A DNA stretch of 39,771 bases from Hadesarchaea archaeon (GTDB lineage: Archaea > Hadarchaeota > Hadarchaeia > Hadarchaeales > Hadarchaeaceae). Numbering within the stretch: position 1 is the first letter of the stretch; every line of letters begins with the position of its first letter. A model generated the notes under the pieces. The model did not search any database and was not told the origin of the DNA. It saw nothing but the letters and a program-made list of their open reading frames with translations. Both the position numbers and the translations under genes were made by a program. Where the stretch lies: the NCBI GenBank assembly GCA_003661465.1, contig QMWE01000001.1, positions 1 to 39,771 of the forward strand, read 5' to 3'. Below, piece after piece: positions 30,763-39,614 of the stretch.

Positions 30763-33399
30763 ATCAGGGGGAGATGGATACTTCTAACCCTGCTTCTTGC
30801 GTTTCTTTGGCTCGCAGCGGTACCAGAGGGAACCAGCGCAAGTCCCGGTGGGCACTGGAAAATCGAAAACGTTTTCACGCAAGGGGCCGTGGGTAAATAT
30901 ACCTCCATAGCGCTTGATTCCGGTGATAATCCCCATATCACCTGTTATGACGATACCGCAGGTAATTTGAGATATTTTTACTGGAACGAGGGCGACAATT
31001 CTTGGTGGGGCACGTCATTTGATACGGGAGACATCGGAAAATACAGCTCGCTGGTCTTGGACGAAAACGACAACCCCCACATATGCTACTATGACGACAC
31101 CAATGGCGATTTGAAATACAAATATTATTCCGAGGGCGTCTGGCATACCGAAACCGTAGACTCCGAAGGAGATGTTGGAAGGTACTGTTCCATAGCGTTG
31201 AACTCGGCAGGTAATCCCGCCATAAGCTACTACGACGCCACAAACACGAGTCTAAAATGCGCCAGACGAATATCTGCTTTCGGAGGACATATCTGGATGA
31301 GAGAAAATGTCGACAATTCACCCACCACAAACGTCGGGCAGTACTCCTCCATCGCGATTGATCCCAGCAACAACAAAATCCACATAAGCTACTACGATTC
31401 CACAAATACCAACCTCAAGTACGCGCTCTGGAATGGCGACAATTGGACGATCGAAAATGTGGACAAGAGCCCCGACGACGTGGGAATGTACTCCTCCATA
31501 GCCCTAAACCCGCATGGTGTCCCCTACATAAGCTATTACGACTCGACGAACGGGGACTTGAAATATGCTTACAAAGTACTGGGAACTTGGCTCACGGAAA
31601 CTGTGGATAGCGAGGGTGATGTGGGAAAATATACATCGATAGCTGTAAATGACTCCAATATCCATATAAGCTATGCGAGTTCCACGGACTCCTCTCTCAA
31701 GTATGCCAAATATGAGAGTGGTGTGTGGAAGATAGAAAATGTAGACACTGAGGGCCACGTGGGCTTGTATACCTCTTTAGCCGTGGATTCCGGCGGTTAT
31801 CCCCACATAAGTTACTATGATGCATGGAACGCCAATCTCATGTATGCCAAAATGAATGCTCCTCCAACCCTCTCCGAGCCGAGCGTTTCCCCAACCTCGG
31901 GCCCCTGGGGCGAAACCTTCACCTTTCAGGTCACCTATCAGGACAATGACAACGATGTGCCTCTCGACGTTTGTGTCTACATAGATGGTATATACCACAA
32001 AATGAACTACGTGAGCGGAGATCACCAGACAGGGGCCATCTACCAGTACAAATGGGTAACTGACTCCGGGAACATTGGAGACCACAGTCATTATTTCGGG
32101 GCCCATGATGGTTCAGCCGTGACAAGACTTCCCCCTTCCCCAGACAACTACGACGGACCAACGGTGACTCAACACCCACCGGTAGCCGACTTTACATTCA
32201 CGCCAACCACGCCCTCCATCGGGGACGTAGTTCACTTCAACGACGCTTCAACGGACGATGACGGGACCATAGTGTCCTGGTCGTGGGACTTTGGAGATGG
32301 AAGCCCCACCAGTTCTGAGCAAAACCCAGCTCACCAATTCACATCCTCCGGATCATACACGGTCACCCTTACCGTCACGGACAACGATGGAGCGACTGGC
32401 AACAAATCCAAAATAGTCCACGTGGGAGGGGTTAACCAAGCTCCTACCCTCAGTTCGGGATTCGTTTCGCCCGACTCGGGGGAGGCCGGAACCGTGTTTA
32501 CCTACGAAGTCACATACGCAGATCCGGACGGAGACATCCCATCCTATGTGCGTGTCTACATTGACGGCGTTTCCCATCCCATGACCAAGGTAAGCGGGAC
32601 ATACATGGGCGGAGCAGTGTACCGTTACGAATGGGCTACCAGCGCTGGAGATTCTGGTTCTCACGATTATCACTTTGAGGCCAGCGACGGGACGAATGAT
32701 GTGAGGTTGCCTGAAACGGAAAACTACCAGGGGCCGGAAGTGGTCGCCCCGGGAGAGCATGCCCCAACCCTAACATCAGGCTCCGTCACCCCAGAAACCG
32801 GAATCGCGGGGACCACGTTCACATTTCAGGTCATCTACAGCGACAACGACAACGATGCCCCGACATTTGTCTATCTCATCATCGACGGTTCAATAAAGCA
32901 AATGACGAAAGTTGGAGAAAATTCCTATACCGATGGAGTTCTCTACAAGTACGAATGGGTAACCTCTCCCGAAGAAATCGGAGAACACGAATATTATTTC
33001 ATGGCGAGCGACGGAGAGTACAGGGGAAGATTGCCCGCAACCAATACATACCACGGACCAACGATCACGGGCACAACGTACAAGATATATGGGTATGTGA
33101 CCTCCAACGGTGAGCCGGTACAGGGAGCCACGGTGAGCCTAGACGGACAGTCCGTCACAACAGACCAGGAGGGATACTACGAATTTTCTGGATTAGAAGC
33201 TTACCATACTTATACGATACAGGTCAGCGCCGAGGGATACCAGACATATAGCGAATCGGTCTTTGTCGGAGAAGAGGACAAATCTCTCGACATCGCCCTC
33301 TCCAAGTCCGTGGAGGGTGGAGCCGACTGGACGCCTATCGCGGTGGTCGCGATAATCTTGGTCATCGGAGGTCTTGTGCTCTGGAAAAAACGCAAGTAA
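30763..33399 (+). CDS. Large surface protein: seven-repeat propeller, Ig-like and PKD domains, C-terminal anchor
   Basis: The frame encodes a signal sequence (RWILLTLLLAFLWLAAVPEG), then seven repeats of about 45-50 residues of the form VGxYSSIALD..NPHISYYD..NGDLKYA, which suits a seven-bladed propeller. Then come an Ig-like domain, a PKD domain (SWDFGDGSP), two more Ig-like domains starting APTLSSG and APTLTSG, a carboxypeptidase-regulatory-like domain (GYVTSNGEPVQGATVSLDG) and a membrane span before WKKRK. It is likely displayed on the cell surface for adhesion or sugar binding. No ATG, GTG or TTG lies in frame before GTG 30889, which would delete the signal peptide. Removing one G from the run at 30767-30771 would connect TTG 30750. 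The start given is only nominal. Confidence 0.8.
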   Translation: MRGRWILLTLLLAFLWLAAVPEGTSASPGGHWKIENVFTQGAVGKYTSIALDSGDNPHITCYDDTAGNLRYFYWNEGDNSWWGTSFDTGDIGKYSSLVLDENDNPHICYYDDTNGDLKYKYYSEGVWHTETVDSEGDVGRYCSIALNSAGNPAISYYDATNTSLKCARRISAFGGHIWMRENVDNSPTTNVGQYSSIAIDPSNNKIHISYYDSTNTNLKYALWNGDNWTIENVDKSPDDVGMYSSIALNPHGVPYISYYDSTNGDLKYAYKVLGTWLTETVDSEGDVGKYTSIAVNDSNIHISYASSTDSSLKYAKYESGVWKIENVDTEGHVGLYTSLAVDSGGYPHISYYDAWNANLMYAKMNAPPTLSEPSVSPTSGPWGETFTFQVTYQDNDNDVPLDVCVYIDGIYHKMNYVSGDHQTGAIYQYKWVTDSGNIGDHSHYFGAHDGSAVTRLPPSPDNYDGPTVTQHPPVADFTFTPTTPSIGDVVHFNDASTDDDGTIVSWSWDFGDGSPTSSEQNPAHQFTSSGSYTVTLTVTDNDGATGNKSKIVHVGGVNQAPTLSSGFVSPDSGEAGTVFTYEVTYADPDGDIPSYVRVYIDGVSHPMTKVSGTYMGGAVYRYEWATSAGDSGSHDYHFEASDGTNDVRLPETENYQGPEVVAPGEHAPTLTSGSVTPETGIAGTTFTFQVIYSDNDNDAPTFVYLIIDGSIKQMTKVGENSYTDGVLYKYEWVTSPEEIGEHEYYFMASDGEYRGRLPATNTYHGPTITGTTYKIYGYVTSNGEPVQGATVSLDGQSVTTDQEGYYEFSGLEAYHTYTIQVSAEGYQTYSESVFVGEEDKSLDIALSKSVEGGADWTPIAVVAIILVIGGLVLWKKRK
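30887..31858 (+). repeat. Seven tandem coding repeats (propeller blades)
   Basis: Each unit contains V-G-x-Y-(S/T)-S-(I/L)-A followed about 10 residues later by (P)-H-I-S-Y-Y-D and then L-K-Y-A. Units begin near 30888, 31032, 31170, 31335, 31488, 31623 and 31761. They differ enough at DNA level not to look like recent duplications. Confidence 0.75.
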
Positions 33400-34422
33400 C
33401 TAGGTCGAAGTATACCACTCCCGGATCACATTTTCCGCTGGCTTCCCCGTGAACTCCACATCCGGAAAAGGATCTGTCTGTTCTATTTTCGGACCCCAGC
33501 CGCAGATGAAATATCCTTTCGTGTTGTCCCATGTCTCCTCGAAGAAACGCTGGAAAATCTGCGCTTGCCGCTCTTCTGTGACCGGCACACCCATTTCTCC
33601 GAATAGAGAGCCCTTGAGACCGTAGCTCTCCACGCACCAGTTGAGGAAAGGAATCACCGTTTCCCCCAGATATTCAAAAAACTCAGATTCCGACGTGTCT
33701 ATTGCGTATACATGCACGGACACGTAGTCATATCCTGCGATGGTTCCATGCTCTGAAAAATCCCCGAGCTCTGGACCATAAAATTTTACCGCCACTTCTC
33801 CACTGAATCGTTGCTTGATGAGAGGAAGGATGTTCTCGGACCACCAGATGCCATCTTCGACGCCAAAAACCTGGGTCGGCTCGTTGATCGGGGAGAAGAG
33901 CTCCACATTTTCCTGCTCAGCTATCTCCGCCCAGTAAACGGAGACATCTGCAGAATTCTGCATTGCTACATCTCTTATTCCGGCGGGAACCACACCATCC
34001 GCATATTCTACATCGACCGTGAGATACACTCCCAGACCTGCATCGTGGGCCTTTCTTATGAGGGTAACGTATCCTTCCTCCGGGTTTTCCTCCCACTCAG
34101 GGGCAAACGGCACAGGGGTGAGGGTCCCATCGGAATTTATATCGTAAAATATCGAAAGGGCAAAAATGTTTATCCCATCCGCTATCATGTTGTCCGTGTC
34201 GTGTTCCAGCGCACGTTTCTCTCCTCCAGGCTGGGTCCAAACACCTTTGAAGAAAGAGAGATTCAGCCTCTGATGGGATTGCGACGATGCATTTTCCTGT
34301 GGCTGTGGCGCGGGCGGCGCGGTTTTATGATCATGTACTTGTTGAGCTAGAAAATATGCTGTTGCCCCTACGGTGATACACGCTGCAACTATTAGAATTA
34401 CTATATTTTTTCTAACGGTCAT
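33400..34422 (-). CDS. Membrane-anchored glycoside hydrolase-like protein (clan GH-A type barrel)
   Basis: From ATG 34422 (340 residues; GAGGTGA five bases upstream) the protein starts with a membrane anchor (about 7-28) and a Pro/Gln/Ser linker, then a TIM-barrel domain. LSFFKGVWTQPGG opens the barrel. Glu181 in FSPINEPTQ fits the acid/base after strand 4, and Glu276 in SLFGEMGVP fits the nucleophile after strand 7, the GH-A pattern. SVHVYAID lies between. The exact family and substrate are not recognised. It is convergent with the large surface protein, and both are external. Confidence 0.7.
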   Translation of the reverse strand: MTVRKNIVILIVAACITVGATAYFLAQQVHDHKTAPPAPQPQENASSQSHQRLNLSFFKGVWTQPGGEKRALEHDTDNMIADGINIFALSIFYDINSDGTLTPVPFAPEWEENPEEGYVTLIRKAHDAGLGVYLTVDVEYADGVVPAGIRDVAMQNSADVSVYWAEIAEQENVELFSPINEPTQVFGVEDGIWWSENILPLIKQRFSGEVAVKFYGPELGDFSEHGTIAGYDYVSVHVYAIDTSESEFFEYLGETVIPFLNWCVESYGLKGSLFGEMGVPVTEERQAQIFQRFFEETWDNTKGYFICGWGPKIEQTDPFPDVEFTGKPAENVIREWYTST

Positions 34423-34439
34423 CAAGTTCACCTCAATTC

Positions 34440-34636
34440 ATCACCTGGTGGAAAGCGCGGGTAAACGTCGGGTGGGGAATCCGCGCAAATAGCTTTCGGG
34501 ACGGGACCGAGAGAGTGGCGCCCTCAACAACCCGAGTCCCTGCCTCTTGGAAGAGGTGGCCCCGCCAACGGCCGCGTCTTGTCCGGTGAGGGTGTGGGTT
34601 GGCAACTTCGATCACCTGAGGGGCAAGCTCCATCCG
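34440..34636. ncRNA. GC-rich structured intergenic region, candidate noncoding RNA
   Basis: About 197 bases of clearly higher G+C than neighbours separate two minus-strand genes. Read on the plus strand there is a long hairpin: GGAAAGC-GCGG near 34450 pairs with CCGC...GCTTTC ending near 34497. Also visible are CCTCT-TGGA-AGAGG near 34543-34556 and GGGAC...GTCCC around 34500-34540. Such GC islands in thermophilic archaea often mark structured RNAs. I do not find RNase P, SRP, 5S or tRNA signatures. A plus-strand TATATTTTTT (about 34401-34410) could drive it. The strand is uncertain. Confidence 0.4.
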
Positions 34637-35575
34637 TTAGGGCGGGGTAGTTGACTCGACATAATCTAACCAAGACTCGTACTTCGACTCCTTCCCGCGA
34701 ACCGCGTTGAAAAATATGCGCTGAAGCTTTTCCGTGAGGGGGCCGCGCTTCCCGTCACCTATTGGCTTTCCGTCCACCTCTCGAATGGGCGTGACCTCAG
34801 CTGCTGTGCCCGTGAAGAAAGCTTCGTCAGCGGCGTACAGCTCTTCGGGCTTAAAGTTGCGCTCCTCGAATTTTATCCCTTCGTCCCTGGCAATTTTGAT
34901 TATCGAGTCCCTCGTTATCCCGACTAGAGCTCCAGAAGAAACCGGGGGAGAAAAGAGCTCTCCATTTTTTACCATGAACACGTTTTCACCTGGACCCTCT
35001 GCCACGTAACCATCGAGATTCAGCAGGATCGCCTCGTCGTATCCGGACTCGAGCGCATCCACCTTTGCGAATATCGAGTTCGCATAGTTCGCGACGAGCT
35101 TCGCCTGCGGAGGGAGAATGCGCGGATGAATTCGGATCCACGGAGAGATCTTGGCTCGAATGCCCCTCTCCAGACCCTCCTCACCGAGATAGGTTCCCCA
35201 CGGCCACACCGCTATCGCCACGTTCACAGGAGATCCCTTGGGATTCAGGCCCATCACACCATAGCCGTAAAAAGCTATTGGCCTGATGTAACACTCGTCG
35301 ATCTCGTTCGCCCTTATCGTCTCTTTTGTCGCTTTCACGAGCTCATCCGTTGAGTAGGGAAGCTTCATTCCCACGAGCTTTGCTGAATTTTCCATTCTCT
35401 CCATGTGATCCCTGAGTCTGAATACCGCCGGGCCTTTGGAGGTCCTGTAACACCGGATTCCCTCGAAGACGCCGAGACCGTAATGGAGAGTATGTGTAAG
35501 AACATGAACGTTCGCTTCCTTCCACGGGACAAATTCTCCGTTCATCCATATCGTTTTTGTGGGGGTTAAACCCAT
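34637..35575 (-). CDS. ilvE: Branched-chain amino acid aminotransferase
   Basis: This class IV PLP aminotransferase performs the last step of leucine, isoleucine and valine synthesis. From ATG 35575 (312 residues) it shows MNGEFVPWKEANVHVLTHTLHYG, GVFEGIRCY, RPIAFYGYG, the PLP lysine in ANYANSIFAKVDALESGYDEA and VAEGPGENVF. The frame extends to TTG 35605, but TTATTATAA at 35609-35617 is the likely TATA box. A 2-isopropylmalate/citramalate synthase lies 4 kb upstream on the same strand. Confidence 0.93.
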   Translation of the reverse strand: MGLTPTKTIWMNGEFVPWKEANVHVLTHTLHYGLGVFEGIRCYRTSKGPAVFRLRDHMERMENSAKLVGMKLPYSTDELVKATKETIRANEIDECYIRPIAFYGYGVMGLNPKGSPVNVAIAVWPWGTYLGEEGLERGIRAKISPWIRIHPRILPPQAKLVANYANSIFAKVDALESGYDEAILLNLDGYVAEGPGENVFMVKNGELFSPPVSSGALVGITRDSIIKIARDEGIKFEERNFKPEELYAADEAFFTGTAAEVTPIREVDGKPIGDGKRGPLTEKLQRIFFNAVRGKESKYESWLDYVESTTPP

Positions 35576-35638
35576 CTCAATCCCACAAAACGAATTTTCC
35601 CCCAAACCTTATAATAACTATGGAAAAAATTTCTGGGC

Positions 35639-36937
35639 TCATCTCCAGCGGATCAGTCTACGAATCGCCTCGGCGTTACTCATCACTCCCACCACGGCTA
35701 GCGCTGGAAGGGGCTGATTCACAAATGCTCCGACCGCGAGCAGGAAGATGCGGACATCTCTAGTTGCGGGTATGCCTCCCGGACGGATCCCTGTCCCGAA
35801 CACGCCCTCATATCTGGCACGGGTGTAACTCACGGCGAATGACCCTGAAAGAGCCAACAAACATGCTAACCACACAAACTCACCGCCAGCTATGCGCCAG
35901 TATCCATAAGCCAGTGAGATAATCATGAAAGCGTCTGCGTACCGATCCAGCACCGAATCGAGAAAACCCCCGCGTCTCGTGGTGCGAAACTTCAACCTAG
36001 CCAGCTCCCCGTCGCACCCATCGAGTATCGACGAGAGCTGTATGAGCATGCCCCCGGCAAACAGGAAAGGATATTGTCCCGAGGAAAAAAATGGTACTGC
36101 AAGGAGCCCAAGAAGAAATGAGAGTATCGACATCTGCATTGGGGTGATCCCGCTTCCCGCGAGTCTGGCGGAGATGCGAGTAGAGATTCTGCGGTTTATG
36201 GACTTGGAGACTATCCCATCCTCCTTCTTGGAGAGGGCGCGAAGTATCCTCCGCTTCGCCTCCCTGAGGTCCCCCGGGGTGTCCACATCGAACCAAAATG
36301 CCCCCTTGACATCCATGGCTCTCACCTTACCCTGCCTGGCAAGCAAAGCTATAGCATGGGAAAGCTCTCCCTGCCCCCTCGCCACGCACTCCTGCACGGC
36401 GGAAAACACATCACTCGTACAAAGGAAAATACCGCAGTCGACAGCGTTAAACTCTCCAAGGTTCTTTCCCACGTCTCTGACTTTTCCATCCTCGAGCAGC
36501 ACCTTCGTGGCCTCATGTACGTCGAAAACCGAACTAAGGTTTCTGTCCACGCACGCGACGCATCCCTCGGATATCCTGATTTCCACCAACCGCCGGATGA
36601 TCTCGGGATCAAACTGATGGTCCCCCATCACCAGGAGAAACCGATCTCCATTCAAGACCTCTTTGGCCGCGAGGACGGAGTAAGCATTGCCTTTTTCCCA
36701 GTCTTCGTTATTCACATAGGTTATGCGAACGCCGAGCCTCGACCCGTCCCCGAGCGCATTTATAATTTCTCCATTGGAATGCCCGACCACAACGCAGAAC
36801 TCGGAGGGTCCAGCTTCTCTGACCGTGAGGATCACGCGCTCAAGCAGCGGGAGACCCAGCAACCGCTCGAGGACCTTGGGCCTCCCCGAATTTCCAAATC
36901 TTCTACCCATTCCCGCTGCAAGCACCAGCACCCTCAC
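35639..36937 (-). CDS. Bifunctional CTP:inositol-1-phosphate cytidylyltransferase / CDP-alcohol phosphotransferase
   Basis: The 432-residue fusion has an N-terminal sugar-nucleotidyltransferase domain (VLVLAAGMGRRFGN, with FLLVMGDHQFDPEII further on). Its C-terminal half is a polytopic CDP-alcohol phosphotransferase with DGCDGELARLKF...GGFLDSVLDRYAD, the family's metal motif. This architecture matches IPCT/DIPPS, which makes phosphorylated di-myo-inositol phosphate, a solute of hyperthermophiles. Other CDP-alcohol products are possible. The start is GTG 36937, eight bases after AGGAG; a GTATTTATTTC box lies about 30 bases further up. The open frame to 37078 is spurious. Confidence 0.85.
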   Translation of the reverse strand: MRVLVLAAGMGRRFGNSGRPKVLERLLGLPLLERVILTVREAGPSEFCVVVGHSNGEIINALGDGSRLGVRITYVNNEDWEKGNAYSVLAAKEVLNGDRFLLVMGDHQFDPEIIRRLVEIRISEGCVACVDRNLSSVFDVHEATKVLLEDGKVRDVGKNLGEFNAVDCGIFLCTSDVFSAVQECVARGQGELSHAIALLARQGKVRAMDVKGAFWFDVDTPGDLREAKRRILRALSKKEDGIVSKSINRRISTRISARLAGSGITPMQMSILSFLLGLLAVPFFSSGQYPFLFAGGMLIQLSSILDGCDGELARLKFRTTRRGGFLDSVLDRYADAFMIISLAYGYWRIAGGEFVWLACLLALSGSFAVSYTRARYEGVFGTGIRPGGIPATRDVRIFLLAVGAFVNQPLPALAVVGVMSNAEAIRRLIRWR

Positions 36938-37031
36938 AAGCCCAACTCCTGACGAGCCGGATTGAAATAAATACCATAATACCAGAAAACCTGCGATTTT
37001 TAGACTTTTTGTCGGGGACTCCCGGGGTTGG

Positions 37032-37799
37032 CTAAACGCCCGAGATCTCCTCCAGCAGCTGCTCGAGCGGAGGCACATCCACTCCGAGCTTGCGGAAGTA
37101 CCTCGTCAGCTTATCCAGATCCCTCGTGAGAAGTTCCTCGGCCGCGGGGTTCGCGCGATCCGTTCCCATCGAGAAGTCTATGAGCACGGGGTCGGGGGCA
37201 AGCAACACGTTGTATTCGCTCAGGTCCGAGTGGACTATTCCCGCCTCGCGGTATAGGGTTTTCACGGCATCGACCAATTTGTCGAAAGCTCGCTCTGGCT
37301 CACGTGGAGGTACGTCCTTCATGCGGGGATATGGAACACCATTTTCTCCGACGAACTCCATGGCGAGCACATTTTTCTCACAGTCTATGGGTCTGGGCAC
37401 CGGGACTCCAGCCTCGTAAGCCCTCTGGAGGTTCTTAAATTCCCGAGAAGTCCAGGCGTGAACGATCTCCCTCCTTTTCTTCGGGATCCTCCCAAAACGT
37501 GGATCTCCGGACAGATATCGATGCATGTTCTTGAAGTTTGATGTGGCCACCCTGTAGATCTTCACCGCCACGTAATTTCCTTCTCTATCCAGGGCGCAGA
37601 AGATGTTCGCCTCTTTGCCCGTGGAAACCGCTCCATAAAAAAATTCCATCACCCCGCGGTTGATCATGCGATACAGGGTAAGCAAGGTGGAGGTGTCGAA
37701 AACCCTTTCCATGATCTTGTAGGTCTCCGAATCCTTCTCGAGCCTTTCCAATTTACGGTGCTCCAGCCTTCGGAGTAGGGCTCCCAGATCTCCATCCAC
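37032..37799 (-). CDS. rio1: RIO1-type serine/threonine kinase
   Basis: RIO1 kinases/ATPases act in small ribosomal subunit maturation. The 255-residue protein has the RIO glycine loop equivalent GAVSTGKEANIF, lysine in YVAVKIYR, hinge region AMEFVG, the catalytic loop GIVHSDLSEYNVL and metal-binding LIDFSMGTD. GTG 37799 follows GAGGG. It starts 10 bases after the aIF1A stop, a common archaeal pair. Confidence 0.93.
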   Translation of the reverse strand: MDGDLGALLRRLEHRKLERLEKDSETYKIMERVFDTSTLLTLYRMINRGVMEFFYGAVSTGKEANIFCALDREGNYVAVKIYRVATSNFKNMHRYLSGDPRFGRIPKKRREIVHAWTSREFKNLQRAYEAGVPVPRPIDCEKNVLAMEFVGENGVPYPRMKDVPPREPERAFDKLVDAVKTLYREAGIVHSDLSEYNVLLAPDPVLIDFSMGTDRANPAAEELLTRDLDKLTRYFRKLGVDVPPLEQLLEEISGV

Positions 37800-37809
37800 A
37801 GAACTCCCT

Positions 37810-38118
37810 CTACTCCCAGAGACCCTTTCTCCTCAACCACTCAACCTGTGTGTTCGTGTAGCGGTACATTATGTCTCCTTTCTCGTTCCCCTGCACGGGC
37901 CAGGGGGCAACTATAACCACGTCCCCCTCGCGCACCCACATCCGTTTTCGAATTTTTCCACGAATGCGACAGTTGCGCACATGGCCATCCCTGCACCTAA
38001 CCCTCAGGCGGTCGAACCCAAACATCTGCTCCACCACGCCCAGTACCTCTCCCGGTTTAGGTATCCGCAGGCGCTCGATCTCCTCGGCCGGAGTCAGTTT
38101 TTTGGCCTTTGGCATCAT
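37810..38118 (-). CDS. eif1a: Translation initiation factor 1A (aIF1A)
   Basis: This 102-residue OB-fold (S1-like) factor binds the 30S A site during initiation. It shows the family core [43 protein letters not shown] and [20 protein letters not shown] 38118 or the next codon is used; GGAGGG precedes it and its ATG overlaps the stop of the upstream synthase (ATGA). Confidence 0.95.
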   Translation of the reverse strand: MMPKAKKLTPAEEIERLRIPKPGEVLGVVEQMFGFDRLRVRCRDGHVRNCRIRGKIRKRMWVREGDVVIVAPWPVQGNEKGDIMYRYTNTQVEWLRRKGLWE

Positions 38119-39614
38119 AACCCTCCAAGCTTTCGGTCCCAGAGCAGACGGTTGACCCCGTTCAGCATCGCCTGGACGCTTGCCATGATTATATCACCAC
38201 TCGTGCCACGTGCGGTTACTATCCGTTTTCCATCGGTTAGCTTTACGACCACGCTGACGACCGCGTCGGTTCCCCCCGAGATGGCGTCCACGTGGTACTC
38301 CTTGAGCCGGATGTTCGCCATCCCCTCCACCACCTTCTTTATCGCGTTCATGGCCGCATCCACGGGACCTATCCCCAGACCTGACTCGACCACCTCTTTA
38401 TCCCCGAATTTTACCTTCACGGAGGATGTCGGGGTCACGCGATTGCCGCTGACCACGGTCAATTCTTCGAGCTTGACTACCTCCTTGAACTTCCTGCCCA
38501 TCACCGCATCCACTATCGCGCGCAACTCTGCATCGGTGACCATCTTCCCCCTGTCACCCAGGTGCTTGACCTGATCCGATATCTTCTGAACCTGCATCTT
38601 CGTCGGCTTCAGGCCCATCCTTCGAAGTTCACTTTCGATGGCGTGGGTGCCAACGTGTTTTCCGAAGACCAGCCTGCGATGGTGTCCTACGACCTCCGGG
38701 GAGACCGGCTCGTATGTTCCAGGATAAGCCAGCACCCCGTGCGCGTGGATTCCGGCCTCGTGAGCAAACGCGTTCTCGCCCACAACCGCTTTGTTCGGGG
38801 GAACGGGGACGCCCGTATGCCGCTCCACCAGTTTCGAGACCTGGTAGAGTTTGTTGAGCCTGATCCCGGTCCTGAGCCCGTGGAGATGGGAAAGCGCGAG
38901 GACCACCTCCTCCAGCGCCGCATTTCCTCCGCGTTCTCCGAGGCCGTTCACCGTCACGTGTACCTCCCCCGCACCGGAGCGTGCTGCCGCCAAAGTGTTC
39001 GCCGTCGCCATCCCAAAGTCATCGTGGCAGTGCGCGGCCACGGGCACCTTGAGCTGCTTCGTTATGTCTGAGAAGAGCTTGGCCGATGATTCGGGAGTGA
39101 GGATCCCAACCGTGTCGCATACGCATACGCGTTGGACACCCTCATCCACGGCCGCCGAGAGTATCTTCATCAAGAACGCTGGCTCCGTACGGGTGGCATC
39201 TTCCGCGGAAAATTCAACCATCAATCCGTGATCCAGAGCGTAACGAGCGACGTCCAGCGCCATCCTCTGCACCTCCTGCCTCGTCTTCTTGAGTTTGTAC
39301 TTCAGGTGGAGGTCCGAGGTCGGCACGACCAGGTGCACGCTGTCGACGTCGCACTCGAGCGCCGCGTCCACATCGGATCGAACGGCGCGCGCAAAGCTAC
39401 ATATCTCGGCGTCCAGTCCCGCCTTCGATATCAGCTTTATCGCCCTGCGTTCGCCCTCCGAGGTTATCGCGGCTCCGGCCTCGATCACGTCCACTCCGAG
39501 GTCGTCGAGAGCCCGGGCTATCTCCAGTTTTTGTTCTGGGGCCAGCGCCACCCCCGGGGTCTGCTCTCCATCCCGTAGAGTGGTATCCAGGACCTTTACG
39601 CGGCGTTTTGGCAT
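38115..39614 (-). CDS. 2-isopropylmalate synthase / (R)-citramalate synthase family protein
   Basis: This Claisen-type acetyl-CoA condensing enzyme of 499 residues has the HMGL-like barrel with [15 protein letters not shown] (substrate and metal Asp/Arg), [21 protein letters not shown] (metal His), [17 protein letters not shown] and the C-terminal LeuA regulatory domain (from about 380). LeuA and CimA are hard to tell apart; LeuA makes leucine precursors, CimA starts isoleucine from pyruvate. The start ATG 39614 follows GCGAGGCGA. It heads an operon with aIF1A and RIO1. Confidence 0.9.
   Translation of the reverse strand: MPKRRVKVLDTTLRDGEQTPGVALAPEQKLEIARALDDLGVDVIEAGAAITSEGERRAIKLISKAGLDAEICSFARAVRSDVDAALECDVDSVHLVVPTSDLHLKYKLKKTRQEVQRMALDVARYALDHGLMVEFSAEDATRTEPAFLMKILSAAVDEGVQRVCVCDTVGILTPESSAKLFSDITKQLKVPVAAHCHDDFGMATANTLAAARSGAGEVHVTVNGLGERGGNAALEEVVLALSHLHGLRTGIRLNKLYQVSKLVERHTGVPVPPNKAVVGENAFAHEAGIHAHGVLAYPGTYEPVSPEVVGHHRRLVFGKHVGTHAIESELRRMGLKPTKMQVQKISDQVKHLGDRGKMVTDAELRAIVDAVMGRKFKEVVKLEELTVVSGNRVTPTSSVKVKFGDKEVVESGLGIGPVDAAMNAIKKVVEGMANIRLKEYHVDAISGGTDAVVSVVVKLTDGKRIVTARGTSGDIIMASVQAMLNGVNRLLWDRKLGGL

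Noticed and set aside
30889..33399. GTG 30889 as the start of the large surface protein
   Set aside because: It would begin inside the first propeller repeat and drop the obvious signal sequence encoded in the same frame just upstream.
34433..34633. A 66-codon minus-strand open frame in the GC-rich gap
   Set aside because: Composition is Arg/His/Pro-rich with no family features, and the region looks structured as RNA; the frame is probably open by chance.
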